DNA of 64,000 nucleotides from Bacteroidaceae bacterium (GCA_017546785.1 JAFYRW010000042.1:124001-188000); one strand, 5' to 3'; shown: positions 37,355 to 45,136, numbered from the stretch's first letter. The notes: generated by a model from the sequence alone, not told the origin. Numbers and translations: made by a program.

Positions 37355-37473
37355 AGATTTTAAAAATTAGGTTAATAAATTATGTGTTTGTAAATTATCT
37401 TCGATAAACGGTAAAAAAGTTGTGCACACTAATTTCTTGATAATCAGAATTATAGTGTGTAAAAAACTCTTTT

Positions 37474-37488
37474 TCTCTTGTTAAGAGA
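37474..37488 (+). repeat. Left 15-bp inverted repeat
   Basis: TCTCTTGTTAAGAGA. The exact reverse complement is at 37629-37643. Each copy is itself a 6-3-6 dyad (TCTCTT, spacer, AAGAGA). Confidence 0.85.
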
Positions 37489-37607
37489 CAAATCACTGCA
37501 AGATAAATATTGAGCCACAAGGGCATAGAATCAACAAAGCAAAAAAATTAACACTTTAAACCAGAATTTTTTATCTATAAAAAAGCATTCGTTTGCAATA
37601 TTTTACA

Positions 37608-37615
37608 TAATTTTG
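37608..37615 (+). promoter_or_regulatory. -7 box between the inverted repeats
   Basis: TAATTTTG, full consensus, pointing at the patatin gene. A TTTG at 37592-37595 is too close (12 bp) to be the usual -33. It lies 13 bp inside the right inverted repeat. Confidence 0.5.
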
Positions 37616-37628
37616 CAACGTAAATTCA

Positions 37629-37643
37629 TCTCTTAACAAGAGA
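37629..37643 (-). repeat. Right 15-bp inverted repeat
   Basis: TCTCTTAACAAGAGA, the exact reverse complement of the left copy; 140 bp separate the two. Confidence 0.85.
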
Positions 37644-37827
37644 GTGATACTTTTTTGTTTTTTATCAGCGGGTAAGGTACCGCTCTTTTTTGTGATTTAT
37701 ATTACTGTGCAGGGTGGGGCGGTGTCTCTGCTTTTCTCTTTTTTTTGTGGACGCAAATACAAAAAACGCGCTGCGGCTGTAAGTGAATTGATTTTTCTAT
37801 TAACTTTACCCGCCTTATACAATGCTA

Positions 37828-38682
37828 ATGGAAAAGAAAGTCTACAAGATTACACCAACGTCGGGGCTTGTGCTCGAAGGAGGAGGTATGCGCGGAATAT
37901 TTACGAGTGGAGTGCTCGATAATTTTATGGACCGCGGCGTACGTTTCCCTTATATAATAGGTGTAAGTGCGGGAGCCTGTACGGCTCTCTCCTATCTGTC
38001 GGAACAACGAGGCCGCTCAAAGTACAGCAATATAAATCTTTTGGAAGAACGCCGATACATTGGGCTGAAGCATCTATTATTAAAAGGCAATATAATGGAT
38101 TTTGACCTGTTGTTCTACGAGTTTCCACAAAGAATATATCCTTACGACTACAAACGATTGGCGCAGGGCAAAGAACGATTCGAGATTGTGACTACAAGCT
38201 GTCGTAGCGGAAAGCCCTGCTATTACGAGGAGAAGGAGAATCCCGAGCGTGTGATTGAGATTGTAAAGGCGTCGAGCAGTCTGCCTTTTGTGGCACCTAT
38301 AAGCTATGTTGACGGATATCCTATGCTCGACGGTGGAATATCGGACTCTATTCCTCTTTTGCGTGCCCGTCAGCAGGGGTACGACAACAATTTAGTTGTT
38401 CTTACACGCAATAAAGGCTATCGCAAGCCGTCGAAGCCAACAAGGGTGCCGCCTTTCTTTTATCACAAATACCCCGAGTTGCGCAGAGCTATAAAAGAAC
38501 GCAACATTTTATATAATAATCAGTTGTCGTTGGTGGAGCAGTTAGAGGAGGAGAGGGAACTTACTGTGATACGTCCGCAAAAGCCTATTGTTGTGGATAG
38601 AATGGAGCGCGACACGCAGAAACTGCTGGATTTATACAATGAGGGGTACGAATGTGCTGCCGCAATTGAATTTGTGCAATAA
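37828..38682 (+). CDS. Patatin-like phospholipase
   Basis: A 284-residue patatin-like acyl hydrolase. The oxyanion loop is EGGGMRG (17-23), the nucleophile Ser47 is in GVSAG, and the second dyad residue Asp168 is in LDGG. No signal peptide is present, so a cytoplasmic or membrane-peripheral role is expected. The C-terminal 100 residues match the extension seen in RssA/YjjU-like bacterial patatins. ATG 37828 is preferred to the in-frame ATG at 37822 because MEKKVYK fits the family start, but either is possible. The only consensus -7 box upstream is the one between the inverted repeats, about 210 bp away. Confidence 0.9.
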   Translation: MEKKVYKITPTSGLVLEGGGMRGIFTSGVLDNFMDRGVRFPYIIGVSAGACTALSYLSEQRGRSKYSNINLLEERRYIGLKHLLLKGNIMDFDLLFYEFPQRIYPYDYKRLAQGKERFEIVTTSCRSGKPCYYEEKENPERVIEIVKASSSLPFVAPISYVDGYPMLDGGISDSIPLLRARQQGYDNNLVVLTRNKGYRKPSKPTRVPPFFYHKYPELRRAIKERNILYNNQLSLVEQLEEERELTVIRPQKPIVVDRMERDTQKLLDLYNEGYECAAAIEFVQ

Positions 38683-38781
38683 ATGCTGTTATTTTTTTAA
38701 TGCGCAAATGCCGCATAATAAGACATTTACCTATTTGCGAAAAATATTTTTGAACTTTTTGCAAAAAAATGTCTCAAAAAT

Positions 38782-38812
38782 TTTGGAGAATTTGAAAAAA
38801 GCAGTACCTTTG
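38782..38812 (+). promoter_or_regulatory. Promoter of the tRNA cluster
   Basis: TTTG (38782-38785), 19 bp, TACCTTTG (38805-38812). Transcription should start near 38819, leaving a 70-base leader before the first tRNA-like unit. Confidence 0.8.
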
Positions 38813-38888
38813 CACTCGTCAAAAGAACAACGCCTCTGAATTATTAGAGAATGATTCTAAAAAAGGCTGTTCAAATTGAAACAAAAAT

Positions 38889-38987
38889 GCGGAAATAGCT
38901 CAGTTGGTAGAGCACAACCTTGCCGCAAAAAGAAAAGGTTTCCAACCTTGGCAAGGAATCTACTCAATGGGATATTAACGCAAAAAT
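38889..38987 (+). pseudogene. tRNA-Gly 5' half joined to a hairpin (unit A)
   Basis: Positions 38889-38924 repeat the first 36 bases of the tRNA-Gly at 38988 exactly, from acceptor strand through D arm to the anticodon GCC, and stop there. The following 63 bases are not tRNA. They contain CCAACCTTGGCAAGG (38942-38956), the reverse complement of the tRNA-Gly anticodon arm. The transcript can fold CCTTGCC with GGCAAGG, an inner AAGGTT/AACCTT stem, and an outer GTAGA/TCTAC stem. No T arm or 3' acceptor is present, so it cannot be a working tRNA. Confidence 0.8.
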
Positions 38988-39060
38988 GCGGAAATAGCTC
39001 AGTTGGTAGAGCACAACCTTGCCAAGGTTGGGGTCGCGAGTTCGAGCCTCGTTTTCCGCT
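38988..39060 (+). tRNA. tRNA-Gly(GCC), first copy
   Basis: Acceptor GCGGAAA pairs with TTTCCGC (39053-39059), discriminator T. Anticodon GCC is at 39021-39023 in a CAACC/GGTTG stem, and the T loop is GTTCGAGC. No CCA is encoded. Identical in sequence to the copy at 39410. Confidence 0.95.
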
Positions 39061-39096
39061 CAATCAAACAACGCAGAATCGATGTGTTTAACAAAT

Positions 39097-39177
39097 GCCC
39101 AGGTGGCGGAATGGTAGACGCGCTCGTTTCAGGTGCGAGTGTTGAGAGACGTGCAGGTTCGAGTCCTGTTCTGGGCA
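39097..39177 (+). tRNA. tRNA-Leu(CAG)
   Basis: Acceptor GCCCAG pairs with CTGGGC, anticodon CAG at 39130-39132, long variable arm (TGTTGAGAGACG), T loop GTTCGAGTC. Only CC follows the discriminator A, not a full CCA. Confidence 0.93.
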
Positions 39178-39203
39178 CCGGTGCTGCGCGATTTTTTGGG
39201 AAT

Positions 39204-39290
39204 GGAGAAGTGGCGGAATTGGTAGACGCGCTACTTTGAGGGGGTAGTGGCCGTTGGGTCGTGTGAGTTCGAGTCTCATCTTCTTCACCA
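39204..39290 (+). tRNA. tRNA-Leu(GAG)
   Basis: Acceptor GGAGAAG pairs with CTTCTTC (one G-U). Anticodon GAG at 39238-39240, long variable arm, T loop GTTCGAGTC, and an encoded CCA at 39288-39290, the only complete one among the tRNAs here. Confidence 0.93.
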
Positions 39291-39309
39291 AAGAAAAAAA
39301 TACCAAAAC

Positions 39310-39409
39310 GCGGAAATAGCTCTGTTGGTAGAGTACAGCCTTGCCGCAAAAAGAAAAGGTTTCCAACCTTGGCAAGGAGTCTACTGAATGGAATATCAAC
39401 GCAAAAAAC
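39310..39409 (+). pseudogene. tRNA-Gly 5' half joined to a hairpin (unit B)
   Basis: A second copy of the same unit, 100 bp before the second tRNA-Gly. The half-tRNA (39310-39345) differs from the functional gene at three positions (in CTCTG, GAGTAC, CAGCC). The hairpin part is kept without change from 39346 to 39377, including the antisense anticodon arm at 39363-39377. The later spacer differs at a few bases from unit A. The tRNA part thus drifts faster than the hairpin. Confidence 0.8.
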
Positions 39410-39482
39410 GCGGAAATAGCTCAGTTGGTAGAGCACAACCTTGCCAAGGTTGGGGTCGCGAGTTCGAGCCTCGTTTTCCGCT
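39410..39482 (+). tRNA. tRNA-Gly(GCC), second copy
   Basis: Same sequence as 38988-39060, anticodon at 39443-39445. It is the last gene of the cluster, with a terminator 5 bp further on. Confidence 0.95.
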
Positions 39483-39486
39483 CTAG

Positions 39487-39512
39487 AAGGCAGTCTGATG
39501 ACTGCCTTTTTT
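39487..39512 (+). terminator. Terminator of the tRNA cluster
   Basis: AAGGCAGTC (39487-39495), loop TGAT, GACTGCCTT (39500-39508) and a T run. Confidence 0.9.
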
Positions 39513-39543
39513 GTTATATATTGCATTCTTGCTCTCTTTGCAG

Positions 39544-39575
39544 TTCGAGGAAGAGTGGTGTAAATATTATCTTTG
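39544..39575 (+). promoter_or_regulatory. Promoter of the second SIMPL gene
   Basis: TTCG (39544-39547) as a weak -33, 20 bp, then TATCTTTG (39568-39575). Leader about 115 bases, in which nothing structured was noticed. Confidence 0.6.
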
Positions 39576-39696
39576 TTTCTTCTTTAATGTTTTTTAAAAC
39601 ATAATCTCTTGTTGTTAAATTGCTTTATGCTTTCTTTGCCATAGAAAATAGAGTATATCAAGGCTCTGTAGTTGTTTATCGTAAAATGTAGGAATT

Positions 39697-40407
39697 ATGC
39701 AGATTGTTAAATTGAAAGGATTTATTGGCGCGTCGCTGCTGCTTATGGTAGGCGCCATTGTGTTGGGTTATCTTGTTGCAGGAGGTATGAAGTCCTTTAT
39801 GCAAATAGGTCGGTATGTTGAGGTTAAGGGCCTTGCCGAGCGTGAGGTGCTTGCCAACAAGGTTGTGTGGCCATTGCCTTTTAATTGTGTAGGCAATAAT
39901 TTGAATGAGCTGTATAATACCGTTGAGAATAACTCTAATATAATTATAGACTTTCTTAAGAGCAATGGGATAACCGATGAAGAGATTGTTGTTTCGGCAC
40001 CAAAGGCTACCGACCGTGAGGCGCAGAGCTATATCCCTGATAATATGAAATATAGGTATTGCGTGGAGTCGCTTATTACCGTAATATCGTCGCAGGTGCC
40101 AAAGGTGATAGAGCTTAAGGAGCGTCAGGCTGAACTGCTTAAAAAGGGCGTTATAATATCGGAGGATTATATGTCGCAGACTCGATTCGAGTTTACTCAG
40201 TTGAACGAACTTAAGCCTTCGATGATAGAGGAGGCTACCCGCAACGCCCGTGCTGTGGCGCAAAAGTTTGCCGATGATTCCGAGAGTCGTCTGGGCGGTA
40301 TAAAGCAGGCTTATCAGGGGCAATTCTCGATAAGTAACAGCGACGAGACTACTCCTCATATCAAGCGTGTGCGAGTGGTGACTACTGTTGCCTATTTCCT
40401 TAAATAG
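39697..40407 (+). CDS. Membrane-anchored SIMPL-domain protein
   Basis: A 236-residue SIMPL/DUF541 protein. Instead of a cleaved signal it has an N-terminal helix (about 8-30, GASLLLMVGAIVLGYLVAGG), so it is probably anchored in the inner membrane and faces the periplasm. The domain begins YVEVKGLAEREVLANKVVWP; the late helix ATRNARAVAQKFADDSESRLGG is the family hallmark. Weakly similar to the other SIMPL protein in the window only within the domain. It stands alone with its own promoter and terminator. Confidence 0.87.
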   Translation: MQIVKLKGFIGASLLLMVGAIVLGYLVAGGMKSFMQIGRYVEVKGLAEREVLANKVVWPLPFNCVGNNLNELYNTVENNSNIIIDFLKSNGITDEEIVVSAPKATDREAQSYIPDNMKYRYCVESLITVISSQVPKVIELKERQAELLKKGVIISEDYMSQTRFEFTQLNELKPSMIEEATRNARAVAQKFADDSESRLGGIKQAYQGQFSISNSDETTPHIKRVRVVTTVAYFLK

Positions 40408-40425
40408 CGTCTGTTGTCGGTAATA

Positions 40426-40460
40426 AAAAGAGGTGCCAATATTCTTTTGGCACCTCTTTT
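40426..40460 (+). terminator. Terminator after the second SIMPL gene
   Basis: Fourteen-bp stem AAAAGAGGTGCCAA and complement with a seven-base loop, T run included in the arm. Confidence 0.9.
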
Positions 40461-40567
40461 ATTATAAATTGCAGAGAGTGTGCGCTAAAATTTGTGATTA
40501 TAATTTTTTTTTATTTTTTTTGTACGTTACAAACTATGCTTAAAAACAACAATAAATAATTAACATT

Positions 40568-41485
40568 ATGGAAAAAATTTATGGCTTGATAAATGCCCCC
40601 TTTACTCCCTTCTATGAGAATGGTGAGGTGAACTACGAACCTATTCCTGCCTATGCGCAGATGTTGGCTAAAAATGGTCTTAAAGGTGTGTTTATAAATG
40701 GTTCTTCGGGCGAAGGCTATATGCTCACCGAGGAGGAGAGAATTAAGCTCACCGAGGCTTGGGTCGCAGCTGCTCCTAAGGATTTTAAGATTATCGTTCA
40801 CGTTGGTAGTACCTGTGTAAAGTCGAGCCGCAGAATGGCTGAGCACGCACAGAAGATGGGTGTATTCGGCATTGGTGCAATGGCGCCTCCCTTCCCTAAA
40901 GTTAACCGCGTTGAGGAGCTTGTCAAATATTGCGAGGAGATTGCTTCGGCGGCTCCCGAGCTTCCTTTCTATTTCTATCATATTCCTGCATTTAACGGTG
41001 CTTATCTGTCGATGGTAAGCTTCTTGCAGGCTGTTGATGGCCGTATCCCTAATTTTGCGGGTATAAAATATACTTTCGAGAGTATGTACGAATATAACCA
41101 GTGCCGTCTGTACAAGAATGGTAAGTTTGATATGCTTCACGGACAGGATGAGACCATTCTTCCTTGCTTGGCAATGGGTGGTGCTCAGGGTGGTATAGGC
41201 GGAACAACCAACTACAATGGTTGTAATCTTGCGGGAATTATCGACGCTTGGAATGCCGGCGACCTTGAGAAGGCTCGTGAATTGCAGAATTTCTCGCAGG
41301 AGGTGATAAATGTTATCTGTCACTACCGAGGAAATATCGTTGGTGGTAAGAGAATAATGAAACTCATTGGTCTTGATTTAGGAAAGAACCGCACTCCCTT
41401 CCAGAATATGACAGACGAGGAGGAGGCTGCTATGCGTAAGGAACTCGAGGCGATTAACTTCTTTGAGCGTTGCAACAAATTGTAA
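40568..41485 (+). CDS. nanA: N-acetylneuraminate lyase
   Basis: A 305-residue class I aldolase of the NanA/DapA family. It splits N-acetylneuraminate into N-acetylmannosamine and pyruvate. GSSGEG (45-50) binds the pyruvate carboxylate, Tyr137 lies in YFYHIPAFNG, and the Schiff-base Lys167 in GIKYTFES. The HGQDE motif is present near 190, and NanA-type residues distinguish it from dihydrodipicolinate synthase. It is the first gene of nanA-nanE-nanT-nanM. The leader is T-rich with no clean promoter; a TTTG at 40519-40522 and several T/A-rich boxes are possible. Confidence 0.93.
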   Translation: MEKIYGLINAPFTPFYENGEVNYEPIPAYAQMLAKNGLKGVFINGSSGEGYMLTEEERIKLTEAWVAAAPKDFKIIVHVGSTCVKSSRRMAEHAQKMGVFGIGAMAPPFPKVNRVEELVKYCEEIASAAPELPFYFYHIPAFNGAYLSMVSFLQAVDGRIPNFAGIKYTFESMYEYNQCRLYKNGKFDMLHGQDETILPCLAMGGAQGGIGGTTNYNGCNLAGIIDAWNAGDLEKARELQNFSQEVINVICHYRGNIVGGKRIMKLIGLDLGKNRTPFQNMTDEEEAAMRKELEAINFFERCNKL

Positions 41486-41504
41486 TTCATATATATATCA
41501 TACT

Positions 41505-42686
41505 ATGGATTGGAAAAAATATTTAAAGGAGTGGCAGGATAAGTATCGTAGCGACCTTGTCGATAATATTATGCCCTTTTGGCTCAAGAATGGCCTCGAC
41601 AGAGTAAATGGCGGAGTATATACCTGCCTTGACAGAGACGGTTCGCTGATAGATACAACAAAGTCGGTGTGGTTCCAGGGACGCTTTGCCTTTGTGTGCA
41701 GTTTCGCCTATAATACAGTGGAGAAGAACCCCGAGTGGCTTGCTGCCGCAAAGAGTACAATTGATTTTATTGAGGCTCACTGCTTTGACAGCGACGGCCG
41801 TATGTATTTCGAGGTAACAGCCGACGGACAGCCTCTGCGCAAGCGCCGCTACGTATTCTCGGAGACTTTTGCTGCTATTGCAATGTCGGAGTATGCAAAG
41901 GCGTCGGGCGATAGCACTTATGCCGAAAAGGCATTGAAACTTTTTAAGGATATTCGTCGCTTTGTATCTACTCCCGGATATATGCCTGCAAAATATCTCG
42001 ATACGTTGCAGGCTAAAGGACACTCGTTGGTGATGATTATGATTAACACCGCATCGCGTATACGTGAGGTAATATCGGATCCTGAACTCGATAAGCAGAT
42101 TGATGAGTCGCTTCTCTCGCTAAAGGATTTTATGAAGCCCGAATTTAAGGCTCTGCTCGAAATGGTAGGCCCTAACGGTGAGTTCATTGATACCTGCAAC
42201 GGTCGCGTGATAAACCCCGGTCACTGCATTGAGACTGCGTGGTTCCTGCTCGAAGAGGCTAAGCGTCGCGGCTGGGAGAGTGAACTGACAAATATGGCTC
42301 TGCAGATTCTCGACTGGTCGTGGGAGTGGGGCTGGGATAAGCAGTATGGTGGAATAATAAATTTCCGCGATTGTCGCAATCTCCCTCCTCAGGATTACTC
42401 ACAGGATATGAAATTCTGGTGGCCGCAGACCGAGGCAATAATAGCAACGCTATATGCTTACGAGGCTACCGGTGACGATAAATATCTTATATGGCACAAG
42501 CAGATAAGCGACTGGACCTATGCTCACTTCCCAGATGAGGAGATGGGCGAGTGGTACGGTTATCTGCACCGCGACGGTACAGTGGCGCAGCCTGCTAAAG
42601 GTAATATATTTAAAGGTCCTTTCCACATTCCCCGTATGTTGGTGAAGAGCTATGACCTTTGTAACATTCTGATAGATAAACAGTAA
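41505..42686 (+). CDS. nanE: N-acylglucosamine 2-epimerase (AGE family)
   Basis: A 393-residue (alpha/alpha)6-barrel epimerase of the renin-binding-protein type. It converts N-acetylmannosamine to N-acetylglucosamine, as in the Bacteroides fragilis Nan pathway, in place of the phosphate-dependent NanE of enterobacteria. Family motifs include RFAFVCSFAYN, GHCIETAWFLLEEAKRRGW and GPFHIPRML, with the probable catalytic histidines in the last two. ATG 41505 is used; the frame is open 42 bp upstream across the nanA stop, but MDWKKYLKEWQ is the family start. 19 bp separate it from nanA and 6 bp from the transporter. Confidence 0.93.
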   Translation: MDWKKYLKEWQDKYRSDLVDNIMPFWLKNGLDRVNGGVYTCLDRDGSLIDTTKSVWFQGRFAFVCSFAYNTVEKNPEWLAAAKSTIDFIEAHCFDSDGRMYFEVTADGQPLRKRRYVFSETFAAIAMSEYAKASGDSTYAEKALKLFKDIRRFVSTPGYMPAKYLDTLQAKGHSLVMIMINTASRIREVISDPELDKQIDESLLSLKDFMKPEFKALLEMVGPNGEFIDTCNGRVINPGHCIETAWFLLEEAKRRGWESELTNMALQILDWSWEWGWDKQYGGIINFRDCRNLPPQDYSQDMKFWWPQTEAIIATLYAYEATGDDKYLIWHKQISDWTYAHFPDEEMGEWYGYLHRDGTVAQPAKGNIFKGPFHIPRMLVKSYDLCNILIDKQ

Positions 42687-42692
42687 AAGAGT

Positions 42693-43952
42693 ATGATTAG
42701 TGCTATAAAAGATAAAAAGTGGTATCCCTGGCTGGTGGTAGTATTGCTGTCGGGTGTTGCGTTCCTAAACTATATGGACCGACAGATGCTTAGTACTATG
42801 CGATTCGCTATGTCGGAGGATATTATTGAGGTTGCTACAAGCTACACAGGTCCTTGGGGCTGGGGTGCGCTGATGGCTGCCTTTATGTGGATTTACGGTC
42901 TTATGAGCCCTGTATCGGGTGCTATTGCCGACCGTCTCAATCGCAAGAAGCTAATCGTGGGCAGTCTGTTCGTGTGGTCGGCTGTAACATTCCTTATGGG
43001 TTATGTCGATACATACGTTGAACTTTATATATTGCGTGCTGTGATGGGATTCAGCGAGGCGCTATATATTCCTGCTGCTCTGTCGCTTATTACCGATATT
43101 CATAGTGGAAAGACTCGCTCAATGGCTATTGGTATACATATGACAGGACTCTATCTTGGACAGATTGCCGGAGGATTCGGCTCTATATTCTCGGGGCTGC
43201 TCAATTGGCACACTGTGTTCCTTATCTGCGGTCTTGTGGGAATGGTATATGCATTGGTGCTTGTACTCTTTATAAGCGACCCCGGACGCGAGAAGAAGGC
43301 TGTTGCTGCCGACCCCAATAAGCTTAGCGTTGCTAAGAGTATAATGCTGGTACTCAGTAATATGGCTTTTTGGGCCGTGCTCTTTGTGTTCACTACTCTG
43401 AGTATGCCAGGTTGGGCTACAAAGAATTGGCTGCCCGAACTTTTGGCCAATGTTATTGCCGGTAGTTGGGCTATGGAGCCTGCCGAGGCTATGAACTATG
43501 CCGGTCCTATTGCTGTGATAAGTCTTGCAGGAGCGTCGTTCTTGGGTGCTATGATTGGTGCCCGTCTGTCGGATAAATGGGTGCAGAAGAATGTCCGCGG
43601 CCGCGTGTATACAAGCTGTATAGGATTGGCGCTTATTGTCCCCTCGCTTGTGTTTATGGGATTGGGAAATAGTCTTTTTGCTGTTATTCTTGCAATATTG
43701 TGCTTTGGTATAGGCTATGGATTCTTTGATACCAATAATATGCCTATCCTCTGTCAGTTTGTGCCCTCGCGTCTGCGTGCTACAGCCTATGGCTTTATAA
43801 ATATGTCGGGAGTGCTTGGCGGTGCGGCAATTACAACTGTGCTTGGCAACCTTTCGTTGGGCGCGGGCTTTGCGCTTCTGGGAGGCGTTACTGTGCTATC
43901 GCTGCTCATTCAGATTATCTTCCTGCGTCCTAAGACACAGAATATGGAGTGA
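42693..43952 (+). CDS. nanT: MFS transporter, probable sialic acid uptake
   Basis: A 419-residue major facilitator with 12 predicted helices. The early loop has NYMDRQML and ADRLNRKK (the conserved loop 2-3 motif). By position between the lyase/epimerase and NanM genes it should import N-acetylneuraminate across the inner membrane, as NanT does in B. fragilis. Substrate assignment rests on context. The stop overlaps the next start (TGATG). Confidence 0.88.
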   Translation: MISAIKDKKWYPWLVVVLLSGVAFLNYMDRQMLSTMRFAMSEDIIEVATSYTGPWGWGALMAAFMWIYGLMSPVSGAIADRLNRKKLIVGSLFVWSAVTFLMGYVDTYVELYILRAVMGFSEALYIPAALSLITDIHSGKTRSMAIGIHMTGLYLGQIAGGFGSIFSGLLNWHTVFLICGLVGMVYALVLVLFISDPGREKKAVAADPNKLSVAKSIMLVLSNMAFWAVLFVFTTLSMPGWATKNWLPELLANVIAGSWAMEPAEAMNYAGPIAVISLAGASFLGAMIGARLSDKWVQKNVRGRVYTSCIGLALIVPSLVFMGLGNSLFAVILAILCFGIGYGFFDTNNMPILCQFVPSRLRATAYGFINMSGVLGGAAITTVLGNLSLGAGFALLGGVTVLSLLIQIIFLRPKTQNME

Positions 43953-45049
43953 TGAAAAGAACTTTTTTTATAATTCTGCTTTTTCCTCTGCTCGTGGGCT
44001 GTTGCAACCGAGCGTATGTTGAGCCTGTAAAGGCTGTGGGAGCGGTGCCTTCGTTCGAGAATGGAATGGAGCAGGGAGTCTCTGCCTGTTACGTTGCTCT
44101 TTACGATGGTTGCATATATATTGCCGGAGGCTGTAATTTCCCCGATGTTCCTGCTGCCAATGGTGGCTCTAAAAGATATTATAAGGGTATTTACAAGGCT
44201 GCTGTGGGCGATACTCTCGTTTGGGAGAGTGTAGCTTTGTTGCCTTGTGAGTCGGCATACGGTGCCTTTGCCTCGGATGGCGGACGCTTGTATATTGCCG
44301 GTGGTGTCACCCCCTGCGGAGCGCAAAAGAGTGTTATTAGTGTGGACCTTAAAGAGCATTGCAGGGTAGATACTCTTGCCTCTTTGCCCTTTGCTATGGA
44401 CAATTGTGCCGGAGCGTTCAGCGGCAACAGGCTGTTTGTCGTTGGTGGCAATTGCGACGGAAAGGCATCGAACAGAGTGTTCTTGTTGAATGTATCCGAT
44501 GCTCTCGCGCAGTGGGAGGAACTGCCAGTGATGCCCTCGCGCGGACGCGTGCAGCCTGTGTGCGTGGCTACGGACAGCGCTCTTTATGTGTGGGGGGGAT
44601 TTTCTCCTTCCGACGCTGACGGTGATGTTATTGTACACACCGACGGTTGCCGTTACAGCTTCTCTACAAAAGAGTGGAGCCCGTTAGGCGATATTTCCTT
44701 CGATGGCAATGTGCTAACCCTCTCGGGTGGTGCGGCTACTCTTCTCGACGACGGCACTATCGTTGCTGCCGGTGGAGTGAACAGGGATATTTTTGCCGAT
44801 GCAGTGTCGGGACGCTACACGATGGTGGAAAAGGAGAATTATATGCATCAGACGGCTGAATGGTACAGATTCAACAATAATATGCTTTTGTATAATGTAG
44901 AGCTTGACCGTTGGTCGTTACTGCGCAGCGACGCTGCCTTTGCTCGAGCAGGAGCGGCTATCGTTGCCGACAGAGAGAGAATTTACTCTGTCTGTGGCGA
45001 GCTTAAGCCCGGAATACGTTCGCCGTACATCTATTCAATAAAAAGGTGA
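43952..45049 (+). CDS. nanM: Kelch-repeat lipoprotein, probable NanM mutarotase
   Basis: A 365-residue beta-propeller with about six kelch repeats, recognised by recurring GG pairs: IYIAGGCN, LYIAGGVT, LFVVGGNC, LYVWGGFS, IVAAGGVN. The signal ends LLVGC, with the lipobox Cys at about residue 17, so it is a lipoprotein of the outer membrane. In E. coli, NanM converts alpha- to beta-N-acetylneuraminate in the periplasm; Tannerella and Bacteroides carry a similar gene in Nan clusters. ATG 43952 overlaps the transporter stop; a GTG lies one codon upstream. No sialidase gene is linked here. Confidence 0.88.
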   Translation: MKRTFFIILLFPLLVGCCNRAYVEPVKAVGAVPSFENGMEQGVSACYVALYDGCIYIAGGCNFPDVPAANGGSKRYYKGIYKAAVGDTLVWESVALLPCESAYGAFASDGGRLYIAGGVTPCGAQKSVISVDLKEHCRVDTLASLPFAMDNCAGAFSGNRLFVVGGNCDGKASNRVFLLNVSDALAQWEELPVMPSRGRVQPVCVATDSALYVWGGFSPSDADGDVIVHTDGCRYSFSTKEWSPLGDISFDGNVLTLSGGAATLLDDGTIVAAGGVNRDIFADAVSGRYTMVEKENYMHQTAEWYRFNNNMLLYNVELDRWSLLRSDAAFARAGAAIVADRERIYSVCGELKPGIRSPYIYSIKR

Positions 45050-45078
45050 GGGGAATTCTCCTCTTAACATTAGGGAAC

Positions 45079-45121
45079 CCCCCTGCGACGATTAGGAATT
45101 TAACGTTGCAGGGGGTATTTT
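45079..45121 (+). terminator. Terminator of the Nan operon
   Basis: CCCCCTGCGACG pairs with CGTTGCAGGGGG (one G-U) around a 13-base loop, followed by TATTTT. Its 3' arm overlaps the next promoter. Confidence 0.8.
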
Positions 45122-45136
45122 CTGCCTCTATCTTTG
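45106..45136 (+). promoter_or_regulatory. Promoter of the Lys-rich secreted protein
   Basis: TTG (45106-45108), 20 bp, TATCTTTG (45129-45136). The -33 part lies within the 3' arm of the upstream terminator. Confidence 0.65.

Larger units (their letters stand above)
37355..37827. other. 473-bp intergenic region with two inverted-repeat systems
   Basis: AT-rich region between the divergent lipoprotein and patatin genes. It holds a 7-bp dyad (CACACTA at 37425-37431, TAGTGTG at 37453-37459, 21 bp apart), a pair of perfect 15-bp inverted repeats (37474-37488, 37629-37643) and one -7 box (37608-37615, plus strand). No credible gene was found; the frame 37644-37922 on the plus strand has no coding character. 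From 37660 to 37820 nothing else is recognised. Confidence 0.7.

Noticed and set aside
37644-37922. Frame of 92 codons before the patatin gene
   Set aside because: Composition is low-complexity Phe/Leu from T-rich DNA, and it runs into the patatin gene in another frame.
38889-39060. tRNA-Gly with an intron
   Set aside because: The unit could be read as a 5' exon plus insert, but a complete tRNA with its own 5' half follows, and no group I or archaeal-type splice structure is seen.
38889-39482. Attachment site of an integrated element at tRNA-Gly
   Set aside because: Integration duplicates the 3' part of a tRNA; here the 5' part is duplicated, and no integrase or foreign cargo is nearby.
38999-39526. 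Frames of 68-175 codons across the tRNA cluster
   Set aside because: They are translations of tRNA genes in both directions; such false proteins are common in databases.
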